A stretch of 64,000 bases of DNA, taken from the NCBI RefSeq assembly GCF_002929745.1, contig NZ_PJIQ01000007.1, positions 1 to 64,000 of the forward strand, read 5' to 3'. Below the pieces are notes generated by a model. The model was not told where the DNA came from and ran no database searches. It saw only the letters and a list, made by a program, of their open reading frames with translations. Source of the stretch: Arthrobacter sp. B1805. GTDB taxonomy: Bacteria; Actinomycetota; Actinomycetes; Actinomycetales; Micrococcaceae. Below, in pieces: positions 7,527-16,589 of the stretch. Positions within the stretch are counted from its first letter, which is position 1. Every line of letters starts with the position of its first letter. Both the position numbers and the translations under genes were made by a program.

Positions 7527-8729
7527 CTACCTGACCCTGGTGCCGGCCTTCCAGACCGCGTGGACGAGGGGCATGCCGGGGCGATAGGCCAGATGGGTCG
7601 CCGACGGCGCGTTGAGCACCTGCAGGTCCGCGCGGTGCCCGACGGCCAGCGATCCGACGGCGCGACGCCCGTCGACGTCATCCCCCGTGTGCCGCCGCAG
7701 TGCCAGCGCTCCCCCGAAGGTGGCGGCCCTGACCGCCTCGTGCACGGTCAGCCCCATCTGCAGGACAGCCGTGGCGACGCAGAATGCCATCGAACTCGTA
7801 TAGGACGTGCCGGGATTGCAGTTGCTCGCGAGGGCGAGGTGCACGCCGGCGTCGAGCAGCTGCCGGGCAGGCGGGAACGGCTGGCGTGTGGAGAGATCGC
7901 AGGCGGGCAGGCAGGTCGCGACGGTTCCGGGTGCACCGTCCTCGGCGAATGCTCCCCACGTGGCCGCGAGCGCGCGGACGTCGCCGTCGGACAGGTGGTT
8001 GACGTGATCGACGCTGGCGGCGCCGAACTCGACCGCGAGTGCGACTCCCTCGCCCTGCCCCAGCTGGTTGCCGTGCACCCGCAGGCCGAGGCCGGTAGCC
8101 GAGCAGGCAGCGAGGACGCGTCGGGACTGCTCTGCCGTGAACGCACCGGTTTCGCAGAAGACGTCGGCCCAGCGCACGTACGGGCGGACGGCGTCGAGCA
8201 TGGGACCGCAGACCAGGTCGGTGTAGTCGTCGGGGTCCCATCCGCTCGGCACGAGGTGCGCTCCGAGGAACGTGACCTCGTCGACGGCGCCGGCCGCGAG
8301 GCGCGCGCTGCGCTCCTCGTGCAGGACGTCGAGCCCGTAGCCCGTCTTGGTCTCCAGATAGGTGGTTCCGCCGGCGGCGGCCTCGGCGACGCGGGCCAGC
8401 AGGAGCCGCATGAGGTCGTAGTCGTTCGCAGCGCGGGTCGCGTCGACGGTCGCCGCGATCCCGCCCGCGGCATACGACTCCCCCGCCATGCGCGCCTCGA
8501 ACTCGCCCGTGCGGTCGCCGGCGAACACGAGGTGCGTGTGGCTGTCCACCCAGCCCGGCAGGCCGGCGCGACCACCGGCATCATAGGCCTCGTCGGCCGC
8601 GGGAGCGTTCGCCGCGGAACCGATCCAGCTGATGCGTTCGCCTTCGAGGACCACCGCTGCGTTCCGCAGCACCGCATGCTCGCTGTCCTGGGTCATGAGT
8701 TCGCCGATGTTGGTGATGAGCAGGGACAT
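7527..8729 (-). CDS. hutI: Imidazolonepropionase HutI
   Basis: A 400-residue amidohydrolase that opens the ring of 4-imidazolone-5-propionate to give N-formimino-L-glutamate, step three of histidine breakdown. The metal-binding DSHTH motif (His64, His66) follows the GLPGWV turn; further marks are ETKTGYGL, GAHLVPSGW, the RVHGNQLG histidine strand and the ASNCNPGTS segment carrying the metal-site region. The length is normal. It is the last gene of the hut operon; its ATG at 8729 shares a base with the hutF stop codon, so the two are translationally coupled. Confidence 0.95.
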   Translation of the reverse strand: MSLLITNIGELMTQDSEHAVLRNAAVVLEGERISWIGSAANAPAADEAYDAGGRAGLPGWVDSHTHLVFAGDRTGEFEARMAGESYAAGGIAATVDATRAANDYDLMRLLLARVAEAAAGGTTYLETKTGYGLDVLHEERSARLAAGAVDEVTFLGAHLVPSGWDPDDYTDLVCGPMLDAVRPYVRWADVFCETGAFTAEQSRRVLAACSATGLGLRVHGNQLGQGEGVALAVEFGAASVDHVNHLSDGDVRALAATWGAFAEDGAPGTVATCLPACDLSTRQPFPPARQLLDAGVHLALASNCNPGTSYTSSMAFCVATAVLQMGLTVHEAVRAATFGGALALRRHTGDDVDGRRAVGSLAVGHRADLQVLNAPSATHLAYRPGMPLVHAVWKAGTRVR

Positions 8730-10207
8730 CAGTGCCGCTCCCAGGGCTGCGTGTAGTTCTCGGAGGCGCGCGGCCCGTTCATCGCGTTCGTGGCTGTGTC
8801 CAGCCGGTCGATGGCCGCTACCAGCAGTCGGGCGGGGTCGCCCAGCGTGACGTGGACGCCGTCATGCGCCACCAGGATGCCACCGACGACGACACCCGTG
8901 ACGTCCTGTCCGGTCGCCGTGTAGGCGAGCTGCTCCCAGGAGGATCCTGCCGTGCGCGCGCTGTGCGGGTCGACGGCCATGAAGTCGGCGGGACAGCCGG
9001 GACTGAAGCCTGCGCCGCGGCGTCCCTGCGCTGCCGCTCCTCCGAGCGCGGCGATGCCGTGCAGCCCTTCCGGATCGAAGTGGCCCCGCCGCCCGGTGCG
9101 CAGGCGCTCACCGTGCTCGAGCGCCCGCATCTCGAGCCACGGGTCGACGACGGCGTGCTGGTCGGTGCCGAGGGCGAGCCTCGCTCCCGCCCGCTGGAAC
9201 TCGCCCGCCGGGCCGATGCCGTCCGCCAGGTCGGCCTCGGTGGTGGGACAGAGGACGACGACGGAACGGGCGTCCGCGAGGAGGGCGACGTCGCGTTCGC
9301 TGACATGCGTCGCATGCACTGCGGACAGTCGCTCGCTCACGAGCCCGTGATGGTCGAGCAACCCGGCCGGGGTGCGGCCGGTGGCGCGGAGGCAGTCCTC
9401 ATTCTCCGCGGGCTGCTCGGAGAGGTGGACGTGCAGGGGCAGCTCCGTCGGCAGATGCTGTCCGATCACCGCGAGGTCCTCCTCCGGCACGGCACGCACG
9501 GAGTGGATGGCCGCACCGAGGGACACCTGGTGGTCGGGGTACAGGGAGGAGATCGTGGAGCGGAGCGAAGCGAGACGTTCGAGCCACGCGGCCGCGGTGC
9601 CGTCCGAGAAGCGACGCTGCCCGTCCTGCAGGGGCGTGCCGAATCCCCCGGCCAGGTAGCAGGTATCGAGCAGCGTCAGGCGGATGCCGGCACGGACGGC
9701 TGCACGCGCGAGCGCCAGTTCCATGGCATGGGGCTCCCCGGCGCCGGCTCCGTCACCGATTCCGTAGGGCGTGCCGTCCGGCTGGTGGTGCACGTAGTGG
9801 AACTCGGCGACGCTCGTCCAGCCCACGGTGACCATCTCGGCGTAGACGGCGGTGGCCAGCTCCTCGTAGAGCTCCGGGGTCAGCGCCCCCGCCGCTCGAT
9901 ACATCGTGTCCCGCCAGGTCCAGAACGTGCCGCCGCGGTCGTGGGTGCGGCCCCGCAGAGCACGGTGGAACGCGTGGGAGTGGGCATTCGCAGCGGCAGG
10001 GAACGCGACGCCCCGGAGGACGACGTCGCCGTCCTGGGCCGGCACGCCCGGCAGGACGCCGACCACGGTTCCGTCGGCGTCGATCTCGACCCGCACGGCG
10101 TCGCACACGCCCTCCGCCTCCAGCCACGCGTACTCGCACCAGACGGCCCGAGCCACCGCGCCGGTGCCGCCGCCTGTGCCGTGGATGCCGCGACGTGCGG
10201 ACGCCAT
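8729..10207 (-). CDS. hutF: Formimidoylglutamate deiminase HutF
   Basis: A 492-residue amidohydrolase that converts N-formimino-L-glutamate to N-formyl-L-glutamate and ammonia. It shows NAHSHAFHRALRGRTHD (metal ligands His76 and His78), then FHYVHHQPDG, the HVHLSEQPAENEDC segment, VHATHVSERD, and CPTTEADLADGI, all typical of HutF. Its presence means the pathway goes through formylglutamate rather than directly to formamide. The ATG at 10207 has a GGAGG site five bases upstream; a GTG at 10231 overlaps the upstream stop as GTGA and could give 500 residues. The next enzyme needed is a deformylase, probably the M20 enzyme encoded upstream. Confidence 0.93.
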   Translation of the reverse strand: MASARRGIHGTGGGTGAVARAVWCEYAWLEAEGVCDAVRVEIDADGTVVGVLPGVPAQDGDVVLRGVAFPAAANAHSHAFHRALRGRTHDRGGTFWTWRDTMYRAAGALTPELYEELATAVYAEMVTVGWTSVAEFHYVHHQPDGTPYGIGDGAGAGEPHAMELALARAAVRAGIRLTLLDTCYLAGGFGTPLQDGQRRFSDGTAAAWLERLASLRSTISSLYPDHQVSLGAAIHSVRAVPEEDLAVIGQHLPTELPLHVHLSEQPAENEDCLRATGRTPAGLLDHHGLVSERLSAVHATHVSERDVALLADARSVVVLCPTTEADLADGIGPAGEFQRAGARLALGTDQHAVVDPWLEMRALEHGERLRTGRRGHFDPEGLHGIAALGGAAAQGRRGAGFSPGCPADFMAVDPHSARTAGSSWEQLAYTATGQDVTGVVVGGILVAHDGVHVTLGDPARLLVAAIDRLDTATNAMNGPRASENYTQPWERH

Positions 10208-10227
10208 GCCCGCCTCCGTCGGTCCGG

Positions 10228-11445
10228 TCACAGCAGGTCTTCGAGGACGTCGGCGAGCGCAACCGCTCCCGCGTCGGCGTCGTCGCGCTCCACGAACTCC
10301 TCGGGCGAGTGGCTGATGCCGGTCGGGTTGCGGACGAAGAGCATGGCGGTCGGCGCGATGGCACCGAGGATGCCCGCGTCGTGCCCGGCGCCCGTGGGCA
10401 GCGTGGGAGTACCGGGGAAGGAGCGACCGAGTGCGTTGCCCAGGGTCCGCTGCAGCGCACCGTCGAAGTGGACCGTGCTGCTCCGTGACTCCTCCGTCAG
10501 GGTGGCGCGGCACCCCTCGAACGCGCAGATCTTCTGCGCCTGGCCGTGGATCTTCTCGATGAGCGACGCCGTCACGGCGTCCTCCTCATGGCGGACGTCG
10601 AGCCACAGATCCACGCGCGAGGCGATGACGTTCGTGCCACCGGGCACGGGCTGCAGCCGCCCGACGGTGGCACGCGCACCGTCCTGCTCGGCGGCGATCT
10701 TCCGCGCGGCGAGGACCACCTGGGCTGCAGCGATCATCGGGTCCGCGCGGTCCGCCATGAGCGTGGTTCCCGCGTGGTTGCCCTGGCCGGTGATGGACAG
10801 GCGCCAGCGCCCGTGCCCCAGCATCGTGGAGCCGATCGCAACGGCGGAGTCGAGGTCGATCAGCCCGCGTCCCTGCTCCACGTGCAGTTCGACGAAGTCG
10901 CCGATGTGCCGGATGGCTTCCTCGTCACGGCCGAGATGCTGCGGATCGATGCCGGCGGCCTGCGCCGCCTCGGCGAACGTCGCGCCGTCGACGTCCCTGA
11001 GTGAGCGGACGTGGTCCGGGTCGAGCGTCCCGGTGAGCAGGCGCGAACCGAGGCAGGACACCCCGAACCTCGACCCTTCCTCCTCGGGGAAGACGGCGAC
11101 GGCGAGCGAGCGCTGCGGTTCGAGGCCACGCTCGCGCAGGAGGTCGACGGCGACGAGGGCCGATGCGACGCCGAGGGGGCCGTCGAACGCCCCGCCACCG
11201 GGCACCGAGTCGAGGTGGCTGCCGGTGACGAGGGCGCCGTCGCGGCTGGAGGTCGCGTCCCACCAGGCCCACAGGACGCCGTTGCGGTCGGTCTCCACGG
11301 AGAGTCCGCGGGCACCGGCCTCTGCGGAGAACCACTCACGCAGCGACAGCTCCGCGCCGGTGTAGACACCGCGGGAGTAACCACCGCGGACCGCATCGCG
11401 GCCGACGTCGCTGATGCTGTCGAGGACTGAGGATACGGTCTGCAC
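10228..11445 (-). CDS. M20-family amidohydrolase (allantoate amidohydrolase-like) in the hut operon
   Basis: A 405-residue zinc hydrolase of the M20 AllC/HyuC (amidase, hydantoinase/carbamoylase) group. Metal-site motifs are GSHLDSVPGGGAFDGPLG (His77, Asp88), FPEEEGSRFG (Glu121/122), FVELHVEQG and GAGHDAG, with the dimerisation-lid segment GQGNHAGTTLM in between. Relatives hydrolyse N-carbamoyl or ureido amino acids. Here, sandwiched between hutU and hutF and with no recognisable hutG in the window, the likely substrate is N-formylglutamate, giving glutamate and formate; that is inference. The GTG at 11445 lies seven bases after GGAAGG. The common automated label allantoate deiminase is probably misleading for this copy. 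Confidence 0.85.
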   Translation of the reverse strand: MQTVSSVLDSISDVGRDAVRGGYSRGVYTGAELSLREWFSAEAGARGLSVETDRNGVLWAWWDATSSRDGALVTGSHLDSVPGGGAFDGPLGVASALVAVDLLRERGLEPQRSLAVAVFPEEEGSRFGVSCLGSRLLTGTLDPDHVRSLRDVDGATFAEAAQAAGIDPQHLGRDEEAIRHIGDFVELHVEQGRGLIDLDSAVAIGSTMLGHGRWRLSITGQGNHAGTTLMADRADPMIAAAQVVLAARKIAAEQDGARATVGRLQPVPGGTNVIASRVDLWLDVRHEEDAVTASLIEKIHGQAQKICAFEGCRATLTEESRSSTVHFDGALQRTLGNALGRSFPGTPTLPTGAGHDAGILGAIAPTAMLFVRNPTGISHSPEEFVERDDADAGAVALADVLEDLL

Positions 11446-11483
11446 TTCGGTACCTTCCGGTGGTGGGTCTTCGGGCGGGATTC

Positions 11484-13205
11484 TCAGGATTCCATGGGGA
11501 TGCGCACGCCGCGCTCCACCGCGACCTCCCGGGCGCGTTCGTAGCCCGCGTCGACATGCCGGATGACTCCCATCCCGGGATCGTTCGTCAGGAGGCACTC
11601 GAGCTTCTGCGCGGCGAGCTCCGTGCCGTCCGCCACCGATACCTGCCCGGCGTGGATGGACCGGCCGATCCCCACGCCGCCACCATGGTGGATCGAGACC
11701 CACGTTGCTCCGGAGGAGGTGGTGAGCAGCGCGTTCAGGAGTGGCCAGTCGGCGACGGCGTCCGAACCGTCCGCCATGGCCTCCGTTTCGCGGTAGGGCG
11801 AGGCGACGGAGCCGGAGTCGAGGTGGTCGCGACCGATGACGATCGGCGCGGAGACCTTCCCCTCGGCGACCAGGCGGTTGAAGAGCAGGCCGGCTTTGGC
11901 ACGGTCCCCGTAGCCGAGCCAGCAGATCCGCGCGGGGAGGCCCTCGAACTCGACGTGCTCCGCTGCGGCGTCGAGCCAACGGTGCAGGTGCCCGTGGTCG
12001 GGGAACAGCTCCTTGAGGGCGGCATCGGTGACCGCGATGTCCGCCGGGTCACCCGACAGGGCTACCCAGCGGAAGGGCCCGAGGCCCTCGCAGAACAGGG
12101 GGCGGATGTACGCGGGGACAAAACCCTGGAAATCGAAGGCACGGCCGTAGCCGCCCTTGCGGGCCTCGTCCCGGATGGAGTTGCCGTAGTCGAACACCTC
12201 CGCGCCGGCGTGCAGGAAGCCCACCATCGCCTCGACCTGGAGTGCCATGGACACCTGGGCCTTCTTCGTGAAACCGTCGGGGTCGGCCGATGCCTCGCGC
12301 TCCCATTCGTCCGGCGAGATTCCCTCCGGCAGATAGCTGAGCGGATCGTGCGCCGAGGTCTGGTCGGTGACGATGTCGACGTCGAGCCCGCGCCGGAGCA
12401 GTTCGGGGAAGACCGTGGCCGCGTTGCCGACGACGCCGACGGACAGCGCGCGCTTCTCGCGCTTGGCGGCGAGCACCTGGGCGACGGCGTCGTCGAGGTG
12501 CTCAGCGACGGTGTCCAGGTACCGTTTGGCGACACGCCGGCGCAGGCGTGCCTCGCTGACATCGACGATCAGGACGGCGCCGCCGTTGAGCGTGACGGCC
12601 AGCGGCTGTGCGCCGCCCATCCCGCCGCAGCCCCCGGTGAGGGTCAATGTGCCCGCGAGGCTCCCGCCGAAACGCTTGCGCGCGATCGCGGCGAACGTCT
12701 CGAAGGTGCCCTGCAGAATGCCCTGCGTCCCGATGTAGATCCAGGACCCGGCCGTCATCTGGCCGTACATCATGAGGCCCTCTGCCTCCAGGCGCCGGAA
12801 CTCGGGCCACGTTGCCCAGTCGCCCACGAGGTTCGAGTTCGCGAGCAGGACGCGCGGAGCCCAGGGGTTGGTGCGGAACACGCCGACCGGCTTGCCCGAC
12901 TGCACGAGCAGCGTCTCGTCGTCGTCGAGCGTCTCGAGCGTCCTGACGATGGCGTCGTAGGCCTCCCAGCTGCGGGCCGCACGCCCGGTGCCGCCGTAGA
13001 CCACGAGGTCCTCCGGGCGCTCGGCGACCTCCGGGTCGAGATTGTTCATGAGCATGCGCAGCGGAGCCTCGGTCTGCCAGCTCTTCGCGGTCAGCTGCGT
13101 GCCGCGTGCGGCACGGATCCTCCGCGACGGGTCGTGTGTCGTCGTGGGCTGGGGCGTCGGTGTGGGGCTGGGCGTTGGTGTGGGGCTGGGCGTCGGTGTG
13201 GTCAT
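11484..13205 (-). CDS. hutU: Urocanate hydratase HutU with Pro/Thr-rich N-terminal repeat
   Basis: A 573-residue NAD-dependent urocanase that hydrates urocanate to imidazolonepropionate. The core begins at [16 protein letters not shown]; it has the NAD-binding [20 protein letters not shown], the [16 protein letters not shown] segment with the conserved Cys, and [15 protein letters not shown] near the end. Residues 3-23 are an unusual tail of alternating Thr-Pro and Ser-Pro, encoded by an 18-bp tandem repeat and absent from ordinary urocanases. The ATG at 13205 overlaps the IclR gene stop as ATGA, which supports this start despite the odd tail. It is second in the leftward hut operon. Confidence 0.95.
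   Translation of the reverse strand: MTTPTPSPTPTPSPTPTPQPTTTHDPSRRIRAARGTQLTAKSWQTEAPLRMLMNNLDPEVAERPEDLVVYGGTGRAARSWEAYDAIVRTLETLDDDETLLVQSGKPVGVFRTNPWAPRVLLANSNLVGDWATWPEFRRLEAEGLMMYGQMTAGSWIYIGTQGILQGTFETFAAIARKRFGGSLAGTLTLTGGCGGMGGAQPLAVTLNGGAVLIVDVSEARLRRRVAKRYLDTVAEHLDDAVAQVLAAKREKRALSVGVVGNAATVFPELLRRGLDVDIVTDQTSAHDPLSYLPEGISPDEWEREASADPDGFTKKAQVSMALQVEAMVGFLHAGAEVFDYGNSIRDEARKGGYGRAFDFQGFVPAYIRPLFCEGLGPFRWVALSGDPADIAVTDAALKELFPDHGHLHRWLDAAAEHVEFEGLPARICWLGYGDRAKAGLLFNRLVAEGKVSAPIVIGRDHLDSGSVASPYRETEAMADGSDAVADWPLLNALLTTSSGATWVSIHHGGGVGIGRSIHAGQVSVADGTELAAQKLECLLTNDPGMGVIRHVDAGYERAREVAVERGVRIPMES
13144..13200. repeat. 18-bp tandem repeat inside hutU
   Basis: Two full 18-bp units (13159-13176 and 13177-13194, differing at the last base) are flanked by partial copies. 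Because 18 is a multiple of three, copy changes would keep the reading frame and lengthen or shorten the Thr/Pro/Ser tail of urocanase. Confidence 0.85.
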
Positions 13206-13891
13206 ACTGGTTCTCCTGTCAGATCCTCGGTCAGGGGGACGGTGCCGGTGTCCGGCTCCATCAGGAGCGCGGCTGCCTCCCGCGCGACGAGCGCACCGAT
13301 GCGGCGGGCCTCCGCCTCGGTGATGCGGTAGCTGGGAACGACGACGCTGAGTGCGGCGACCACCCGGCCTCCGGGCGAGACCGGAGCCGCGATAGCCGTG
13401 ACGTCCGTCTCCACGCCGTTCCGGACGACGACGAACCCGTCGCCCTGGTGGCCGCCGGTGAGGACGGCGCCGACCGCGGTACCTTCCAACGGGATGCTCC
13501 GCCCCACCCAGCTGGCATGGCGCACCGAGTGCGTGCCCTCCCGCATCGCGAGGTAGACACCCTCGCCGTCGTGCGAGGGCACGCTGAGGTAGGACGACTC
13601 CCCCGTCCTCTCGACGAGACGTTCGAGCGCAGGTTCCGCGAGGGACACCAGTGACTCGTGCCCGAGGGCCTGGGCTCCGAGCTGCACCACCCGGAGCCCG
13701 GGCCGGTAGGTCCCGAGCGCGTCGCGCCGGACGAACCCGGTACCCTCCAGCGTGCGCAGGAGCCGGAGGGCCGTCGAGGCCGAGAGGTCCGTCTCCCGCG
13801 CCGCATCGGCGAGGGTCAGCGAACCGGCGTCGCACACCGCCCCCAGGAGTACGAGGGCCCGCTCGACAGTGCGGGTCGACGGTTCCGCCAT
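13202..13891 (-). CDS. IclR-family regulator of the hut locus
   Basis: A 229-residue IclR-type transcription factor: an N-terminal winged helix-turn-helix (about residues 5-65, [24 protein letters not shown]) and a C-terminal effector-binding domain (about 80-220, with [11 protein letters not shown] and [10 protein letters not shown]). It heads the operon IclR-hutU-M20-hutF-hutI and lies back to back with hutH. By position it most likely senses a histidine-pathway compound such as urocanate and controls both promoters; this is inference. The ATG at 13891 has a near-ideal AAGGAGGC ribosome-binding site. The stop overlaps the hutU start as ATGA. Confidence 0.88.
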   Translation of the reverse strand: MAEPSTRTVERALVLLGAVCDAGSLTLADAARETDLSASTALRLLRTLEGTGFVRRDALGTYRPGLRVVQLGAQALGHESLVSLAEPALERLVERTGESSYLSVPSHDGEGVYLAMREGTHSVRHASWVGRSIPLEGTAVGAVLTGGHQGDGFVVVRNGVETDVTAIAAPVSPGGRVVAALSVVVPSYRITEAEARRIGALVAREAAALLMEPDTGTVPLTEDLTGEPV

Positions 13892-13924
13892 GGGTCGCCT
13901 CCTTGCTTTCGGCGTTCGCGTGTA

Positions 13925-13950
13925 TTTCACTGATTGAAACGTCCTTTTCA
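13925..13950. promoter_or_regulatory. Candidate IclR-type operator between the hut promoters
   Basis: TTTCA (13925-13929), TGAAA (13935-13939) and TTTCA (13946-13950) form two overlapping inverted repeats with 5- and 6-bp spacers. They lie between the IclR gene start and the hutH start, where the divergent promoters must be. Overlapping half-sites of this kind are common for IclR tetramers; binding itself is inferred. Confidence 0.5.
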
Positions 13951-13993
13951 CTCAATGGCAATAGCGGTGCGAGCCGCAGATCCGAGGCACAGC

Positions 13994-15613
13994 GTGAACC
14001 AGCAATCCGTGATCGTGGGCACCGGCCCCCTGTCCCCGGCCGACGTCGTCGCGGTGGCTCGGCACGGCGTTCGGGTCGAACTGGCGGCAGAAGCCCTCGC
14101 CGCGATGGCCGCCTCGCGCGCCGTCATCGACACGCTGGTGGACGACGGGACGCCGCACTACGGCGTATCGACAGGATTCGGGGCGCTGGCCACGAAGCAC
14201 ATCCCGCTCGACCAGCGGAGCCAGCTGCAGCGCAGCCTCATCCGCAGCCATGCAGCGTCCTCGGGCACCGAGGTGGACCGCGAGGTGGTACGCGGACTGA
14301 TGCTCGGGCGCCTGTCGACACTTGCAACGGGTCGCACCGGCGTGCGCCCGCTGGTGGCCGAGACCTACGCCGCGATGCTGAACGCCGGGATCACCCCCGT
14401 CATCGGCGAGTACGGTTCCCTGGGGTGCTCCGGTGACCTCGCGCCGCTGTCCCACGTTGCCCTCGCACTCATGGGCGAAGGCGATGTCCGCACCGGCTCC
14501 GGTGAGCTCGTGCCCGCCGCCGAGGCCCTCGCGGCTGCAGGGATCGCACCGGTAGAACTCCGCGAGAAGGAGGGCCTGGCGCTCATCAACGGAACCGACG
14601 GCATGCTGGGCATGCTCGTCCTCGCCGCAGCCGACCTGCACCGGCTCCTGACGACGGCGGACCTCGCCGCCGCGATGAGCGTGGAGGGCCTCCTCGGGAC
14701 CGACGCCGTCTTCGCCGAGGACCTTCACGCCCTGCGTCCGCACCCGGGCCAGATGGCGTCCGCGGCGAACATCCGCTCGTTGCTCCGGAACTCTCCCCTG
14801 ATCGCGGAGCAGCTGACCTCCGAGACCGGCAGGCACCGCTTCACCCGCGTGCAGGACGCCTACTCCCTGCGGTGCGCTCCCCAGGTGCACGGCGCCGCAC
14901 GGGCCACACTGGCCCATGCCGAATCGGTGGCGGCGATCGAACTGGGTTCCGCCATCGACAACCCGGTCATCACTCCCGATGGCAGGATCGAGTCGAACGG
15001 CAACTTCCACGGCGCCCCCGTCGGCTACGTCCTGGACTTCCTCGCCATCGCCGTCGCGGATGTCGCGTCCATGAGTGAACGCCGGACGGACCGCTTCCTC
15101 GACAAGGCCCGCAGCCACGGCCTCAATGCCTTCCTCGCCGCGGATCCGGGCGTCGACTCCGGCCACATGATCGCCCAGTACACGCAGGCGGGCATCGTGT
15201 CGGAGCTCAAGCGGCTCGCGAACCCGGCGTCGGTCGACTCCATCCCCTCCTCGGCGATGCAGGAGGACCACGTGTCCATGGGGTGGGCCGCCGGCCTCAA
15301 GCTGCGGAAAGCCATCGACGGCCTGACCCGGGTGCTCGCCATCGAGATCCTGACCGCGGCGCGGGCCCTGGACATGCGCGACGGAGCCCATGCGACGGGC
15401 GGCACCGCGGCTGCTGCGGGCGCCGAGGGCACCCGTCCGGGAATGCGTAGTTCGACACCCATCAGTGCCGTCCGGAACCTGTTGCGGCAGGACGTCGAGG
15501 GCCCCGGTACGGACCGCTACCTGGCTCCGGAGATCGAGGCCGCGCGACTGCTGGTCGACGACGGTTCCCTCCTGGCCGCGGCCCTGGAGGCCCTCCCAGC
15601 AGTCCCTCAGTAA
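13994..15613 (+). CDS. hutH: Histidine ammonia-lyase HutH
   Basis: A 539-residue lyase that removes ammonia from histidine to give urocanate, the entry step of the pathway. The active-site loop reads [14 protein letters not shown], so the MIO cofactor would form from Cys145-Ser146-Gly147 rather than the more usual Ala-Ser-Gly. Other family blocks are [11 protein letters not shown] (with the catalytic Tyr), [26 protein letters not shown], and the [13 protein letters not shown] segment. The GTG at 13994 follows GAGG by six bases and gives the usual N terminus; longer starts at 13955 or 13934 would run through the operator. It is divergent from the rest of the hut genes. Confidence 0.95.
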   Translation: MNQQSVIVGTGPLSPADVVAVARHGVRVELAAEALAAMAASRAVIDTLVDDGTPHYGVSTGFGALATKHIPLDQRSQLQRSLIRSHAASSGTEVDREVVRGLMLGRLSTLATGRTGVRPLVAETYAAMLNAGITPVIGEYGSLGCSGDLAPLSHVALALMGEGDVRTGSGELVPAAEALAAAGIAPVELREKEGLALINGTDGMLGMLVLAAADLHRLLTTADLAAAMSVEGLLGTDAVFAEDLHALRPHPGQMASAANIRSLLRNSPLIAEQLTSETGRHRFTRVQDAYSLRCAPQVHGAARATLAHAESVAAIELGSAIDNPVITPDGRIESNGNFHGAPVGYVLDFLAIAVADVASMSERRTDRFLDKARSHGLNAFLAADPGVDSGHMIAQYTQAGIVSELKRLANPASVDSIPSSAMQEDHVSMGWAAGLKLRKAIDGLTRVLAIEILTAARALDMRDGAHATGGTAAAAGAEGTRPGMRSSTPISAVRNLLRQDVEGPGTDRYLAPEIEAARLLVDDGSLLAAALEALPAVPQ

Positions 15614-15615
15614 GA

Positions 15616-15637
15616 GTTGTTAGGGTGGGCTAACAAC
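15616..15637. promoter_or_regulatory. DtxR/IdeR iron box
   Basis: Perfect 8-bp inverted arms GTTGTTAG and CTAACAAC surround a 6-bp centre (GGTGGG), giving TTAGGGTGGGCTAAC, a close match to the DtxR/IdeR consensus TTAGGTTAGGCTAACC. It lies 27 bp before the siderophore-reductase start and just after the hutH stop, so iron-loaded repressor should block this gene. Confidence 0.8.
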
Positions 15638-15663
15638 ACCTCCCGTGAAAGAAGCGCATCCTC

Positions 15664-16509
15664 ATGTCCTCGCCCGCTACCGAAGCTCCGCCCAGACCGC
15701 CGCGCCCCCAGGCGGTCCTCGCCGTGCAGGAGACCCGGTGGCTGAGCCCGCACCTCGTGCGGGTCGTGGCCGGCGGACCAGGCTTCGCGGACCTCCAGGA
15801 GTGCGACGCGACGGACAAGTACGCCAAGCTGCTCTTCGCGAAGCCCGAGCTCGGGCTCGTGCCGCCGTACGACCTCGCGGCGTTGAAGGACGAGCTCCCG
15901 GCGGAGGACAGGCCCGTGAAACGGACCTATACGATCCGGTGGCTCGACCGTGAGACCCAGCGCCTCGCGATCGACTTCGTGGTGCACGGCGACGAGGGCA
16001 TCGCGGGACCCTGGGCCGCCCGGGCCGTGCCGGGCGACGCCCTCGTGCTCATGGGCCCTTCCGGCAAGTGGTCACCGGACCAGGACGCCGACTGGCACCT
16101 CTTCGTCGGGGACGATTCGGCGCTGCCCGCCATTGCGGCCGGCATCGAGGCACTGCACCCGGCTGCCGTCGGCCACGCGTACATCGAGGTGGACAGCGCA
16201 GCCGAGATCATCCCGCTCGCCGCTCCGGCCGGCCTCGAACTGCACTGGCTGCAGCGGGACGGCCGAGCGGCCGGTACGACGACGCTGCTCGCGGACGCCG
16301 TCGCCGCCGGCCCGTGGCCCGAGGGCCGGGTCGACGCCTTCGTGCACGGCGAACGAGGCGCCATGAAAGCCCTGCGGGATGTCCTGTTCAAGCACAAGGG
16401 CCTCGCCCGGTCACAGGTATCGCTGTCCGGCTACTGGGCCTATGGCCGCGAGGAGGACACTTTCCAGGCGGAGAAGCGTGAACCGATCGGCAAGATCCTG
16501 GACGACTAG
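15664..16509 (+). CDS. Siderophore-interacting protein (ferric-siderophore reductase)
   Basis: A 281-residue FAD-dependent flavoreductase of the SIP/ViuB family, which reduces iron in imported ferric siderophores to release it in the cytosol. Marks are the FAD-binding KRTYTIRWLD, the GPWAARAVPGDALVLMGPSG turn, VGDDSALPAIAAG, and the C-terminal SGYWAYGREEDTFQAEK signature. The length is typical. The iron box directly upstream gives independent support for an iron role. No siderophore biosynthesis or transport genes are adjacent. It converges with the antiporter gene. Confidence 0.92.
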   Translation: MSSPATEAPPRPPRPQAVLAVQETRWLSPHLVRVVAGGPGFADLQECDATDKYAKLLFAKPELGLVPPYDLAALKDELPAEDRPVKRTYTIRWLDRETQRLAIDFVVHGDEGIAGPWAARAVPGDALVLMGPSGKWSPDQDADWHLFVGDDSALPAIAAGIEALHPAAVGHAYIEVDSAAEIIPLAAPAGLELHWLQRDGRAAGTTTLLADAVAAGPWPEGRVDAFVHGERGAMKALRDVLFKHKGLARSQVSLSGYWAYGREEDTFQAEKREPIGKILDD

Positions 16510-16589
16510 CTCCACTCCTGTTCACGCACAGGTCCGGCAGAGGTCCGGCAGAGGAATGCGCCGGTCCGGTGCAGGAATACGTGACGCGG

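Noticed and set aside
11484..13961. A much longer reading frame upstream of hutU that would add 252 residues.
   Set aside because: The extension overlaps the IclR gene completely in another frame, is rich in Arg and Pro as expected of a shadow, and the ATGA junction fixes the start at 13205.
16531..16552. Two tandem copies of GGTCCGGCAGA after the siderophore reductase.
   Set aside because: Only 22 bp in total, with no stem or conserved motif; trivial duplication.
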